This document shows positions 27,279-35,944 of a stretch of 64,000 nt of DNA, one piece after another. The stretch is from JAAYBF01 sp963715445. GTDB lineage: Bacteria; Actinomycetota; Thermoleophilia; Solirubrobacterales; Thermoleophilaceae. The notes under the pieces were generated by a model. It made no database searches. It was given only the letters and a program-made list of their open reading frames with translations, and had not been told where the DNA came from. The stretch spans positions 372,001 to 436,000 of the forward strand of contig OY970240.1 of NCBI GenBank assembly GCA_963715445.1. Reading direction: 5' to 3'. Made by a program: the position numbers and the translations under genes. The stretch's first letter is position 1. Each line of letters begins with the position of its first letter.

Positions 27279-28489
27279 GGTGCCTCCGCTTTCACTTTAC
27301 TTTCTGAAGTATAGACCTGCCGCTCGGACTCCCACCTGGCCACGGTGCGCCTCAGCTGGAAGAAGGCCACCACCCCCGGGGGGATCGGCAGCCAGAAGGC
27401 GATCACCCGGTAGGTGAGCACCGCGGGGAAGACGATCCCGCCCGGAATGTCGAACAGCACGAACGCCCCGATCATGCCAGCGTCTACGGAGCCCACGCCG
27501 CCGGCGGGCGACGGAAGCAGGTTCGCGGTCATCCCCAGGAAGAAGCCCTGGACCAGGACGGCAAACGGCACGCTGCCCCCGAACGCCTCGAAGCTAGCCC
27601 ACAGGACGCCGATGTTGGCGCTCCAGAAGCCGACGGCGCCGCACACCGCCAGGGCGCCGCGCCGGGGATGCCAGACGTAGTCCAAGGCGGTCCGCAGGCC
27701 GGTGGCGGCGGTGGCCGGGACCGTGGCGAAGCGCTCCGCGAACCTCGCGACGCGCCCATCGCCCGCGACGTTCGAAAGGCGTCGCTCGAGGTCGCTCGGC
27801 GTCAGCGCGATCAGCCCGGCGAGGATCAGCGCGATGCCGGCCAGGCCGGCCGGCACGATCGTGCCGGCCACCGGGGCCGCACCGGGAAGCACTCCCGTCC
27901 GGAGCAGGACGCCGAAGATGATCAGCGCCAGCACGTAGACCAGGTAGGTCAGCGCGAGGAAGGCGACCATCCGGCAGGCGGAGCGCCGCCGCGGCATGCC
28001 CGCCTTGCGCAGCGCCCAGTAGGTGAGCAGGATCCCGCCCGCCCCCGCGGCCGAGAAGATCCGCGTGGCCGCCAGCCCGGCCATCGTGATCTGGTAGCTG
28101 GCGCGGACGTCGAGGCGCGCCCGCAGGGCGGCGCTCCCCGCGCCGCCGAGCACCCCGCGGAACAGCGCCACGTAGGAGGCGAACGCCGCGGCGTTGAAGC
28201 AGATCGCGATCGCCACCCAGTACCACGTCGCGTCCTGGATCCGGGCCAGCTCATCGTCGAGGCCCACGACCTTGGGGAGCAGCACGTAGATCGCGGCCAC
28301 GAGCGCCGCGAAGAGCGCCGCTCCAAAGGCGAGCCTACGCCGATCGCTGAGCATCGCCCCCATGCCCGAGACGCGCAGGTCCTCCTCCGCGTCCTCCTCG
28401 TACTCGTCGGCCTCCTCGTGCGCCAGACCGCTGTCGAGCGGCTCCAACTCCGGCTCCATGCCGCGCTGGCGCTGCTCGTCGGGTGCCAT
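27275..28489 (-). CDS. Lysylphosphatidylglycerol synthase TM region-like membrane protein (UPF0104)
   Basis: A 404-residue integral membrane protein of the YbhN/AglD/MprF-flippase superfamily. It has an acidic cytosolic N-terminus of about 50 residues and roughly eight membrane helices. Family landmarks include AGLAATRIFSAAGAGGI (about 135-151) and LLPSPAGGVGSVDAGMIGAF near 325. Relatives flip or regulate polar lipids. ATG at 28489 overlaps the stop of the PAP2 gene (TGATG), and its own stop overlaps trxB. The MprF catalytic synthase domain is absent, so the job is lipid transport or an accessory one. Confidence 0.82.
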   Translation of the reverse strand: MAPDEQRQRGMEPELEPLDSGLAHEEADEYEEDAEEDLRVSGMGAMLSDRRRLAFGAALFAALVAAIYVLLPKVVGLDDELARIQDATWYWVAIAICFNAAAFASYVALFRGVLGGAGSAALRARLDVRASYQITMAGLAATRIFSAAGAGGILLTYWALRKAGMPRRRSACRMVAFLALTYLVYVLALIIFGVLLRTGVLPGAAPVAGTIVPAGLAGIALILAGLIALTPSDLERRLSNVAGDGRVARFAERFATVPATAATGLRTALDYVWHPRRGALAVCGAVGFWSANIGVLWASFEAFGGSVPFAVLVQGFFLGMTANLLPSPAGGVGSVDAGMIGAFVLFDIPGGIVFPAVLTYRVIAFWLPIPPGVVAFFQLRRTVARWESERQVYTSESKVKAEAP

Positions 28490-29403
28490 CAGGCGGCTCC
28501 CGGCTCCAGCCTCTGGACGACGCGCGCGGCACGCGCGAGAGCAGGGCCGGCGACCGGGGCGCCGCGACGGACGGCCTCGGCGAGGGCGAGGCCGGCGATC
28601 AGGTCGATCACGTAGTGCTCGCCGAGGTACACGAGGCCGAAGCCGAGCGTCAGCGCATACGTCCAGCCGAGGACGCCCGCACCCCTGCCCAAGTCGGACA
28701 GCACGTGTGCGGCCATGACCGAGGTTCCGAAGTGCAGTGACGGCATGGCAGCGAAAGGGTTCCCCTCGAGTGAATCGTAGAGCGGCCGCCAGAAGCCCTT
28801 CCAGAACTTCTCGCCCGCCTCCACCATGATGCGCCTGACGGGCTCCGCCCGGCCCGATTCCGCGGCCCACCAAGGCGGAGCCGTCGGAACGCCCCAGTAG
28901 GCGATCAGGCCGAGGTCGAAGGTCGCCGCGGTCATCGTCGCGCCGCGGGCGAACCTGCTCGGGTGCCGCACCAGCAGGTAGGCCACCGTGCCGTGCGGCA
29001 CGATGAACCAGGCCCAGTGGACCATCGCCAGGGCGAGGTCGTGGCCGCGGACCTCACCGGGCGTCCCGAACGCCCGCTGCAGCCGCGCCGTGGGCAGCTC
29101 TCCCCGCCCGATGAAGCGGTCGACCCGCACCGGGTAGTCGACCCGCGTCCGCCTCAGCTGGGCCTCGGGATCGTCGTCGGGCATGTCGTAGTGGGCGTAG
29201 TAGGCCCACATCTGAAGCGCATAGATGCCGGCGTCGCGCAGCCTCGTCCGAGGCGTGGCGAGGGCGAGGGCCACCGGCGCCTGGAAGCTGAGCGCGGTGA
29301 CCACGGGAACCCGCAGCCGCAGCCTGCGGCGCACCAGAGGTGCCGCCACTCCGACGGCGACGGCGCCCCAGGCAAGGGAACGGAGGGCGCGCGAACTCTG
29401 CAA
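28489..29403 (-). CDS. PAP2-superfamily membrane phosphatase/transferase
   Basis: A 304-residue membrane protein. The phosphatase core motifs are FAAMPSLHFGTSV (near 220) and YLGEHYVIDLIAGL (near 260), supplying the two catalytic His residues. The first PAP2 motif (KX6RP) is weak, as in inositol-phosphorylceramide synthase (Aur1)-like proteins. It may remove phosphate from a lipid or transfer a head group. The TTG start at 29403 rests on the TATACT -10 nine bases upstream; a GTG 16 codons in is an alternative. First gene of the operon with the UPF0104 protein and trxB. Confidence 0.82.
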   Translation of the reverse strand: MQSSRALRSLAWGAVAVGVAAPLVRRRLRLRVPVVTALSFQAPVALALATPRTRLRDAGIYALQMWAYYAHYDMPDDDPEAQLRRTRVDYPVRVDRFIGRGELPTARLQRAFGTPGEVRGHDLALAMVHWAWFIVPHGTVAYLLVRHPSRFARGATMTAATFDLGLIAYWGVPTAPPWWAAESGRAEPVRRIMVEAGEKFWKGFWRPLYDSLEGNPFAAMPSLHFGTSVMAAHVLSDLGRGAGVLGWTYALTLGFGLVYLGEHYVIDLIAGLALAEAVRRGAPVAGPALARAARVVQRLEPGAA

Positions 29404-29412
29404 ACCGGCGGC

Positions 29413-29418
29413 AGTATA
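29413..29418 (-). promoter_or_regulatory. -10 element TATACT for the PAP2-UPF0104-trxB operon
   Basis: TATACT (one base from TATAAT) on the minus strand, nine bases before the TTG at 29403. Confidence 0.55.
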
Positions 29419-29463
29419 GGCCGGAGCGCGGGCGTGTCCGAGGCGCCGGTGCGTGTGCCGGGC

Positions 29464-30114
29464 CTATTCGTCCCGGTCGAGGATGCGGACCTCCACGGGC
29501 GCGCGGGCCGCGAAGGCCTCCGCATCGGCGCGAGTGCCGAGGTGGGCGCCCCAGCTCATCGGCACGGCCACGCGCGGCTGGATCCGGCGCGCCGCCTCGA
29601 CCGCCTCGTCGGCGGTCATGACGTACGTGCCGCTGACCGGCAGGAGCGCCACGTCGACCCCCACCACCGCGTCCATCTCCGGGATCACGTCGGTGTCCCC
29701 CGAGTGGTAGAGCCGCTCTCCGCGCACGTTCAGCTCGAAGCCGACCCATCCGGCCTCGCGGGGATGGAACGCCGTGCCGTCGCTCGCGCGCTTCGAGGTG
29801 TTGTACGCGGCCACCGCCGCCACCTCCACGCCGTGCAGCTGCTCGAGCTCGAGCGCCTCGCCGGGCGCGATCGAGGCCACCCTGCCGCTCGTCCGCTCGG
29901 CGACAGCCGCGGGCGCGACGAGCCACGTCCCGTCGTGCGAGAGGAGCTCCACGTCCTGCGGAGAGAAGTGGTCGTAGTGGCCGTGGGTTACGAGGATCAG
30001 GTCGGCCTTGGGAGCGTCCGCCGGCAGGCGGTATGGGTCGATGTAGACCGTCGCGTCGCCGGTGTCGATCCGGAAGCTCGCATGCCCTAGCCAAGCGACC
30101 GAGTCGAGGAGCAT
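29464..30114 (-). CDS. MBL-fold metal-dependent hydrolase (UPF0173-like)
   Basis: A 216-residue cytosolic metallo-beta-lactamase-fold protein. The first metal motif is THGHYDHFS (43-51). Further ligands appear in AYNTSK, LYHSGDTDVIPEM and the C-terminal PMSWGAHLG. The starting LLDSVAWLGHASFRID is typical of the UPF0173/UlaG-like group, whose members hydrolyse lactones or cyclic phosphates. Substrate unknown. The ATG has a TATCCT -10 six bases upstream, which overlaps the promoter of the divergent enoyl-CoA hydratase gene. Confidence 0.85.
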   Translation of the reverse strand: MLLDSVAWLGHASFRIDTGDATVYIDPYRLPADAPKADLILVTHGHYDHFSPQDVELLSHDGTWLVAPAAVAERTSGRVASIAPGEALELEQLHGVEVAAVAAYNTSKRASDGTAFHPREAGWVGFELNVRGERLYHSGDTDVIPEMDAVVGVDVALLPVSGTYVMTADEAVEAARRIQPRVAVPMSWGAHLGTRADAEAFAARAPVEVRILDRDE

Positions 30115-30120
30115 TGGGCC

Positions 30121-30130
30121 AGGATACGGT
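30121..30130. promoter_or_regulatory. Overlapping divergent -10 elements
   Basis: TATCCT on the minus strand (30121-30126) is six bases from the MBL ATG. TACGGT on the plus strand (30125-30130) faces the enoyl-CoA hydratase gene. They share two base pairs, so the two promoters probably exclude each other. Confidence 0.45.
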
Positions 30131-30165
30131 TCGCCGGCAAGCCGAGAACGACCGGAGAGGCCGCA

Positions 30166-30960
30166 TTGAGCTACGAGACCGTGCTGTGGCAGGTGGACGG
30201 AGGCGTGGGGCGCATCACGCTGAACCGTCCCGAGACCCTCAACTCCTGGAACGCCCAGTTCGGGATCGACCTCAAGGCGGTCGTGCAGGAGGCGGCCGCC
30301 GACCCGGCGGTCCGCGCCGTGCTCGTCACGGGCGCCGGCCGGGGGTTCTCCTCCGGCGCCGACCTGAAGGCGGGCTTCGAGGAGACGGCGGACGACGGCA
30401 TGCCCGACATCCGCCGTCGCCTGCACGAGGACTACCACCCGATCATCGTCGGCCTGCGGACGATGGAGAAGCCCGTCGTCGCGGCCGTCAACGGGCCGGC
30501 GGCCGGCATCGGCATGTCGCTCGCGCTCGCATGCGACCTGGTCCTCGCGGCCGAGTCGTCCTTCTTCCAGCTCGCGTTCGTGAACATCGGCCTGATGCCC
30601 GACGGCGGCTCGACGCTCTTCGTCCCCGCCCGCGTGGGCAAGGCGCGCGCCTTCGAGCTCGCGCTGCTCGGCGAGCGCCTCACGCCCGCGCAGGCGCTCG
30701 ACTGGGGCCTGATCAACCGCGTCCACCCGGACGCCGAGCTGATGCCGGAGGCCGAGGCGCTCGCCGCGCGGCTGGCCTCAGGGCCCACACGCGCCTATGC
30801 AGGCGCCAAGCAGGCGCTCAACGCGACCGTCTACCCGGACATCGACGGCCAGCTCGAGCTCGAGGCGGAGCTCCAGCACGCGCTCGGCCGCTCGAGGGAC
30901 TTCATCGAGGGAGGCGTCGCCTTCGCCGAGAAGCGTCCCCCCGCGTTCACCGGGGCATAG
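30166..30960 (+). CDS. Enoyl-CoA hydratase/isomerase (PaaG-like)
   Basis: A 264-residue crotonase-fold enzyme hydrating or isomerising 2-enoyl-CoA. VTGAGRGFSSGADL (54-67) forms the first oxyanion-hole segment and VNGPAAGIGMSLALACDLVLA (about 108-128) the second. The Asp in MPDGGS at about 146 corresponds to the isomerase acid of PaaG, and the hydratase Glu pair is not clearly kept. Degradation of phenylacetate or fatty acids is possible. TTG at 30166 has GGAGAGG upstream. A strong hairpin follows the stop, before the oxidase cluster. Confidence 0.88.
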   Translation: MSYETVLWQVDGGVGRITLNRPETLNSWNAQFGIDLKAVVQEAAADPAVRAVLVTGAGRGFSSGADLKAGFEETADDGMPDIRRRLHEDYHPIIVGLRTMEKPVVAAVNGPAAGIGMSLALACDLVLAAESSFFQLAFVNIGLMPDGGSTLFVPARVGKARAFELALLGERLTPAQALDWGLINRVHPDAELMPEAEALAARLASGPTRAYAGAKQALNATVYPDIDGQLELEAELQHALGRSRDFIEGGVAFAEKRPPAFTGA

Positions 30961-30975
30961 CGCCAAAGCACACGA

Positions 30976-31006
30976 GCACCGGGCGGAAGGCTTGGCCGCC
31001 CGGTGC
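30976..31006 (+). terminator. Hairpin after the enoyl-CoA hydratase gene
   Basis: A perfect 11-bp stem (arms 30976-30986 and 30996-31006) with a 9-base loop, 15 bases past the stop. It lacks a U-tract, as is usual for actinobacterial terminators. The ctaC -10 follows five bases later. Confidence 0.6.
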
Positions 31007-31011
31007 GCGGA

Positions 31012-31017
31012 TATCAT
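31012..31017 (+). promoter_or_regulatory. -10 element TATCAT for ctaC
   Basis: TATCAT ten bases before the TTG at 31028, right after the terminator hairpin. No ribosome site is present between them. Confidence 0.5.
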
Positions 31018-31027
31018 TCCGCGCGCT

Positions 31028-31897
31028 TTGACCGTCGCCCGTTTCGCCTCCCCCGCCCGCGCGCTCTCGATCGCGCTGCTCGCGGCTCTCGCAATCGCGC
31101 TCCTGGCGTCGCCGGCGGCGCTTGCCGACGTCTTCACGCCCGAGTCCGGCGGCTCGCCGAACGCGGACAAGATCGACTCGCTCTACAAGATCGTCCTGTA
31201 CGTCGCGATCGTGATCTTCCTGGTCGTGGAGGGCGCGCTGCTCTGGTCGCTCGTCAAGTACCGCGCCCGTCGCGGCGGGCCCGAGGCCGCCCAGATCCAC
31301 GGCAACACCCCGCTCGAGGTGGGCTGGACGATCGGCGCCGCGGCGATCCTCGTCGTGCTCAGCGTCGTCACCTTCGTCTACCTCGACGACATCCAGAACC
31401 CGCCCGCTTCCGGGCCCGGAGGGCTCGCGAGCGGAGTCGAGGTCGCAGCGATCGATCAGCCGGCCCCGCCCAAGGGCTCCAGCAAGCCGCTCACCATCGA
31501 CGTCAACGGGCAGCAGTACCTCTGGCGCTACGACTATCCGGGCGGCGAGGCGTTCAGCTACCACGAGATGGTCGTCCCGATCAACACCACCGTGATCCTC
31601 AAGCTCCACGCGTCCGACGTCATCCACTCCTGGTGGATCCCGAAGCTCGGCGGCAAGATGGACGCCGTGCCGGGCCACACCAACAAGACGTGGTTCAAGA
31701 TCTCGAAGCCCGGCACCTACGAGGGGCAGTGCGCAGAGCTCTGCGGCTCCGGCCACGCCGACATGCGCGCCGTGGTGCGCGCCGTCGAGCCCGAGCGGTA
31801 CGTCGACTTCCTCGAACAGCAGACGCAGGACATCAAGGCCGCTCAGGACGGGCTCGCCGCGCAGCGCGAGCAACGCGATCAGGATGAGATCCAGTAG
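31028..31897 (+). CDS. ctaC: Cytochrome c oxidase subunit II
   Basis: A 289-residue subunit of an aa3-type oxidase. The N-terminus is a cleavable signal (hydrophobic to about 35). Two membrane helices follow at about 55-80 and 98-120, then the periplasmic cupredoxin domain. The CuA centre is CAELCGSGHADM (Cys235, Cys239, His243, Met246) with an upstream His in VIHSWWIPKLG. No heme-binding motif is present, unlike the copy at 47378. The TTG start is based on the TATCAT -10. First gene of ctaC-ctaD-ctaA-ctaB. Confidence 0.95.
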   Translation: MTVARFASPARALSIALLAALAIALLASPAALADVFTPESGGSPNADKIDSLYKIVLYVAIVIFLVVEGALLWSLVKYRARRGGPEAAQIHGNTPLEVGWTIGAAAILVVLSVVTFVYLDDIQNPPASGPGGLASGVEVAAIDQPAPPKGSSKPLTIDVNGQQYLWRYDYPGGEAFSYHEMVVPINTTVILKLHASDVIHSWWIPKLGGKMDAVPGHTNKTWFKISKPGTYEGQCAELCGSGHADMRAVVRAVEPERYVDFLEQQTQDIKAAQDGLAAQREQRDQDEIQ

Positions 31898-31913
31898 GAG
31901 GACCTGAGCGAAC

Positions 31914-33629
31914 GTGGCCACCCAAGATCACACAGCGGCACCCGGCGGGCAGACGACTTCGCTGCGCCCCGAGGTCGTCATGCACGGCCTCCGCCCGGAG
32001 CCCAAGGGATGGCTCGCGTGGGTGACCACCACCGATCACAAGCGGATCGGGATCATGTACTTCGTCGCAACCTTCCTGTTCTTCCTCCTGGGAGGCGTGG
32101 AGGCGCTGATCATGCGGCTCCAGCTCGCGCAGCCGAGCGGCACGCTGGTCACCCCCGAGACCTACAACGGCCTCGTCTCGATGCACGGCACGACGATGGT
32201 CTTCCTCTTCGTGGTGCCCGTGATGGCGGCCTTCGGCAACTACCTCGTGCCGCTCATGATCGGCGCGCGGGACATGGCGTTCCCGCGCCTCAACGCCCTC
32301 TCCTTCTGGCTGCTCGCCTTCGGCGGCATCGCCTTCTACTCGAGCCTCTTCTTCGACCCGCCGCAGGCCGGCTGGACCTCCTACGCGCCGCTGTCCGACG
32401 ACGCCTACCTGCCCAGCGGGGGCGTCGACGCGTGGATCTTCCTCGTCCACCTCACGGGCCTCTCGTCGCTGGTGGGCGCGATCAACTTCGTGGCGACAAT
32501 CCACAACATGCGCGCGCCCGGCATGAGCTGGGGGCGCATGCCGCTGTTCGTCTGGTCGATCCTCGTCTACAGCTACCTGCTGATCGTGGCGCTGCCGGCG
32601 ATCGCCGCCGCGGTGACGATGCTGCTCACCGACCGGCACTTCGGGACCGACTTCTTCGACCCCACCGGCGGCGGGGACCCGATGCTGTGGCAGCACCTCT
32701 TCTGGTTCTTCGGCCACCCCGAGGTGTACATCATGATCCTGCCCGCCTTCGGGATCATCTCGGAGATCCTGCCGGTATTCTCGCGCAAGCCGATCTTCGG
32801 CTACAAGGCGATCGCGGCATCGACGGTGGCGATCGCGTTCCTCGGCCTGCTCGTGTGGGCGCACCACATGTTCACCACCCCCACGGCGACGGTGGTGCTG
32901 ATCTTCTTCATGCTCTCCTCGTTCGCGATCGCCGTGCCCACGGGCATCAAGATCTTCAACTGGATCGCGACGCTCTGGAAGGGCTCGATCGTCTTCAAGA
33001 CGCCGCTCTACTTCGCGGCGGCGCTGCCCGCGCTGTTCGTGATCGGCGGCATCTCGGGCGTGATGCTCGCGGTGTTCCCGGTGGACTGGCAGCTGCACGA
33101 CAGCTACTTCGTCGTGGCCCACCTGCACTACGTGCTGTTCGGCGGGTCGGTGTTCGGCATCTTCGCCGGGGTCTACTACTGGTTCCCCAAGATGACCGGC
33201 CGGATGATGAGCGAGGGCCTCGGGAAGCTGTCCTTCTGGGTGATGTTCGTCGGCTTCAACCTCACCTTCCTCGTGCAGCACTCGGCTGGCCTCTCCGGAA
33301 TGCCCCGCCGGATCTACGACTACCCCGAGAGCGCCGGCTGGTGGGGCTACAACCTCGCGTCGACGATCGGCTCCTTCATGCTCGGGATCGGCGTGCTGAT
33401 CACGGTCGTGAATGTGCTGATCTCGTATCGCCGCGGCAAGGTCGCCGGCAACGATCCGTGGCAGGGCAACACCCTCGAGTGGTTCGTCCAGTCGCCGCCG
33501 CCCGAGAACAACTTCGACGTGGTCCCGCGTGTCCGATCGGTCGAGCCGATGAAGGACATCCGTCGTGAGGTGGCGCGTGCCGGCGAGCCCGTGGGCACCG
33601 TCGCGCAGCCGGTAGCCTCGGGCACGTGA
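31914..33629 (+). CDS. ctaD: Cytochrome c oxidase subunit I
   Basis: A 571-residue, 12-helix catalytic subunit holding heme a and the heme a3-CuB centre. Landmarks: MHGTTMVF (heme a His), WFFGHPEVYI with the CuB His cross-linked to Tyr, WAHHMF (two CuB His), and YFVVAHLHYVLFGG (heme a3 and heme a His). The HPEVY motif places it in the A family of proton-pumping oxidases. The GTG start lies 16 bases after ctaC with GAGGACC before it, and its end overlaps ctaA (GTGA). A subunit III gene is absent from this cluster. Confidence 0.97.
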   Translation: MATQDHTAAPGGQTTSLRPEVVMHGLRPEPKGWLAWVTTTDHKRIGIMYFVATFLFFLLGGVEALIMRLQLAQPSGTLVTPETYNGLVSMHGTTMVFLFVVPVMAAFGNYLVPLMIGARDMAFPRLNALSFWLLAFGGIAFYSSLFFDPPQAGWTSYAPLSDDAYLPSGGVDAWIFLVHLTGLSSLVGAINFVATIHNMRAPGMSWGRMPLFVWSILVYSYLLIVALPAIAAAVTMLLTDRHFGTDFFDPTGGGDPMLWQHLFWFFGHPEVYIMILPAFGIISEILPVFSRKPIFGYKAIAASTVAIAFLGLLVWAHHMFTTPTATVVLIFFMLSSFAIAVPTGIKIFNWIATLWKGSIVFKTPLYFAAALPALFVIGGISGVMLAVFPVDWQLHDSYFVVAHLHYVLFGGSVFGIFAGVYYWFPKMTGRMMSEGLGKLSFWVMFVGFNLTFLVQHSAGLSGMPRRIYDYPESAGWWGYNLASTIGSFMLGIGVLITVVNVLISYRRGKVAGNDPWQGNTLEWFVQSPPPENNFDVVPRVRSVEPMKDIRREVARAGEPVGTVAQPVASGT

Positions 33630-34660
33630 GCTCACCCCCGGCGGGTCGCCGGCCGGAACTCGCGGGCGACGACCCCGGCTTCCGCCGGCTCGCCCTCCTC
33701 ACCATCTTCGCGACCTTCGCGCTCGTCATCGTCGGCGGCATCGTCCGCGTGTCCGAGTCCGGGCTCGGCTGCGGTCCTGCCGGCTCGGGCCTGCACGGCT
33801 GGCCGTTCTGCAACGGCGACGTGGTGCCGGGGCTGGACCTCAACTCGATCATCGAGTACTCGCACCGCACCCTGGCCGGCATCGTCGGGCTGATGATGGT
33901 CGCCCTCGCGGTGCTCGCCTGGCGCCGCCACCGCGACCGGCCCGTGCTCGTCAAGACGACTGCGGCGGCGGCGCTGCTCGTGCTGGCCCAGGCGCTGCTC
34001 GGGGCGGCGACCGTGGAGAACGACCTCGACGAGACGCTCGTGGCAGCCCACCTCGGCCTCGCGATGACGCTGTTCGCCCTGCTGATCTACATCTGGTGCG
34101 CCTCGAAGCCCGAGAACGTCGGCGCCGCCCCGGCAGACGGTGGTCCGCGCTTCCGGGCGCTGTCGATCACCTCCTCGGCGCTCGCCTTCTGCACGATCGT
34201 CGCCGGCGGCTACATGGCGGGCACGCAGAACTACGGCCGCGCCGACTATCAGCTCGGCGACGGCGCCCATCACGCCTGCGGCAAGGAGTTCCCCAGCTGC
34301 AACGGCGACTTCCTGCCGTTCGGCGGCACGCGTCTCGTGGACATCCACCTCACCCACCGCGTCTTCGTCTACCTCACGACGATCGCCGTGATCGCGCTCG
34401 TCGTCACGGCGCTGCGCCGCCGCCCGAGCCCCGGGGTGGTGCGCAGCGCGCACATCGCCGCCGGCATCCTCGGCGTCCAGCTGCTCCTCGGCGCGCTCAA
34501 CGTGTGGCTCGACGAGTACGAGGCGCTGATCGTGGCCCACCTGGCCGTCGGCACGCTCCTGTGGGCGACGCTGGTGGGCCTGGCCTTTCAGCTCTTCCGC
34601 ATCCCCGAGCCCGTAGAGTCCACATCCGGCGCCTCGCGACGCGAGGCCTCGAACGCGTAG
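33626..34660 (+). CDS. ctaA: Heme A synthase
   Basis: A 344-residue, eight-helix membrane enzyme that oxidises the C8 methyl of heme O to a formyl group. The conserved IVGGIVRVSESGLGC segment with following Cys-containing loop (CGPAGSGLHGWPFC) and the histidines in EYSHRTLAG, AAHLGLA, DIHLTHRVF and VAHLAVG mark the heme-binding sites. The two-Cys loop in the first half and the CGKEFPSC loop in the second match type-1 CtaA. Its GTG overlaps the ctaD stop. Confidence 0.93.
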   Translation: MSSPPAGRRPELAGDDPGFRRLALLTIFATFALVIVGGIVRVSESGLGCGPAGSGLHGWPFCNGDVVPGLDLNSIIEYSHRTLAGIVGLMMVALAVLAWRRHRDRPVLVKTTAAAALLVLAQALLGAATVENDLDETLVAAHLGLAMTLFALLIYIWCASKPENVGAAPADGGPRFRALSITSSALAFCTIVAGGYMAGTQNYGRADYQLGDGAHHACGKEFPSCNGDFLPFGGTRLVDIHLTHRVFVYLTTIAVIALVVTALRRRPSPGVVRSAHIAAGILGVQLLLGALNVWLDEYEALIVAHLAVGTLLWATLVGLAFQLFRIPEPVESTSGASRREASNA

Positions 34661-34667
34661 ATCGACG

Positions 34668-35579
34668 ATGCCACCGGGAGCCACCAGCCACACCGTCGCG
34701 CCGCCCTCAGAGCGTGCGCTCGGCCTGCGCCAGGTCATCGGCGACTACGTCGAGATGACCAAGCCGAAGGTGCAGTCGCTGCTGCTCTTCACCACCGTCA
34801 CGACGATGTACGTGGCGGGCGACCCTTCGCTGAGCCTCGTGGCTCTCACCTGCCTTGGCGGATACCTCTCAGCCGGCGGAGCCGGAGCGGTCAACCACTG
34901 GTACGACCGCGACATCGACGCGCAGATGGCGCGCACCGCAGACCGCCCGGTCGCGTCCGGGCGGGTTGCGCCGAACGCCGCCCTGATCTACGGGCTGGTC
35001 CTCGCCGCGCTGGCGATCGTCGTGCTCGCGGTGGGCGTCAACCCCCTCGCGGCGGCGCTCTCCTTCTCAGGCTTCCTCGGCTACACGCTCGTCTACACGG
35101 TCTGGCTCAAGCGCACGACGCCGCAGAACATCGTCATCGGCGGCGCGGCCGGAGCGGTTCCGCCCCTCGTCGGCTGGGCGGCGGCCACCGGCAGCCTCAG
35201 CTGGACGGCGCTCTACCTGTTCGCGATCGTCTTCTACTGGACCCCGCCCCACTTCTGGGCGCTCTCGCTGCTGATGAAGGACGAGTACGCCAAGGTCGGC
35301 GTGCCGATGCTGCCGGTGGTGCGCGGCGAGCACGAGACCCGCCGCCAGATCCTGCTCTACTCGATCCTGCTCTACGCGGTCACCCAGCTCCCGTTCTGCG
35401 CGGGCGGCTTCGGCGTCCCGTACCTCGTCGCCTCGGTCACGCTCGGCGGCGTCTTCATCGCGGGGGCGGTCAGGCTCTACCGCAGGGCGGACCGCCGCTC
35501 GGCGCTGACGCTCTACCTGTACTCGCTCGCATACCTGGCGCTGCTCTTCGGCGCCATGGTCATCGACGCCCGCATCTAG
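34668..35579 (+). CDS. ctaB: Protoheme IX farnesyltransferase (heme O synthase)
   Basis: A 303-residue UbiA-family membrane enzyme adding a farnesyl group to protoheme. The prenyl diphosphate motif NHWYDRDIDAQMARTADRP (about 84-102) gives the first Asp-rich loop. YTVWLKRTTPQNIVIGGAAGA and WTPPHFWALSLLMKDEY provide the CtaB-specific second half. ATG at 34668 follows ctaA by seven bases. It supplies heme O for ctaA and so for both oxidases in this window. A hairpin lies directly after the stop. Confidence 0.95.
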   Translation: MPPGATSHTVAPPSERALGLRQVIGDYVEMTKPKVQSLLLFTTVTTMYVAGDPSLSLVALTCLGGYLSAGGAGAVNHWYDRDIDAQMARTADRPVASGRVAPNAALIYGLVLAALAIVVLAVGVNPLAAALSFSGFLGYTLVYTVWLKRTTPQNIVIGGAAGAVPPLVGWAAATGSLSWTALYLFAIVFYWTPPHFWALSLLMKDEYAKVGVPMLPVVRGEHETRRQILLYSILLYAVTQLPFCAGGFGVPYLVASVTLGGVFIAGAVRLYRRADRRSALTLYLYSLAYLALLFGAMVIDARI

Positions 35580-35580
35580 C

Positions 35581-35615
35581 GGACCGGCCCGAATTTGCGG
35601 GCGGATGTCCGGTCC
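35581..35615 (+). terminator. Imperfect hairpin after ctaB
   Basis: Outer arms GGACCGG (35581-35587) and CCGGTCC (35609-35615) enclose an inner CCCG/CGGG stem with an AATTTG loop and an 8-base one-sided bulge. It lies directly after the ctaB stop, with no U-tract. Confidence 0.35.
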
Positions 35616-35671
35616 CGCGGCACTGAAGAGCTCCTGGCCGTTCTGTCCGGACGATGGCCCACGATGCATGC

Positions 35672-35866
35672 ATGTTCGGAATCGAGCTCATCTGCTCGGA
35701 CGAGGCGTGTGCCGAGGTCTCGGAGGCCATGGTCGCCTCGCTCGACGAAGTGGATCTCCTCGTCTGCGATGGCTGCAGCTGCACACTGCAGGCGCTCGCG
35801 GTCTGGGAAGTCGTGGAGATGCGCGCGAAGCATTCCGAGATTGCGCACCTCCCGCTGGCCGCCTAG
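35672..35866 (+). CDS. Small conserved Cys-rich protein
   Basis: A 64-residue acidic protein with Cys8, Cys13, Cys32, Cys35 and Cys37 (CSDEAC and CDGCSC), which could bind zinc as a small ribbon, then a WEVVEMRAKHSE helix. It resembles short proteins I associate with Solirubrobacterales, but no function is known to me. The ATG at 35672 begins the conserved MFGIELIC; an in-frame ATG at 35654 would add six residues. It lies alone between the oxidase cluster and the pentose phosphate run. Confidence 0.6.
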   Translation: MFGIELICSDEACAEVSEAMVASLDEVDLLVCDGCSCTLQALAVWEVVEMRAKHSEIAHLPLAA

Positions 35867-35944
35867 CCTCGGCGCTTCTCCGCGCGGGCGTCGAGCCCGT
35901 CGCTCATATCTGCGGCGGCAGCGGTCGCGTCGAGTCCGCGCTCG

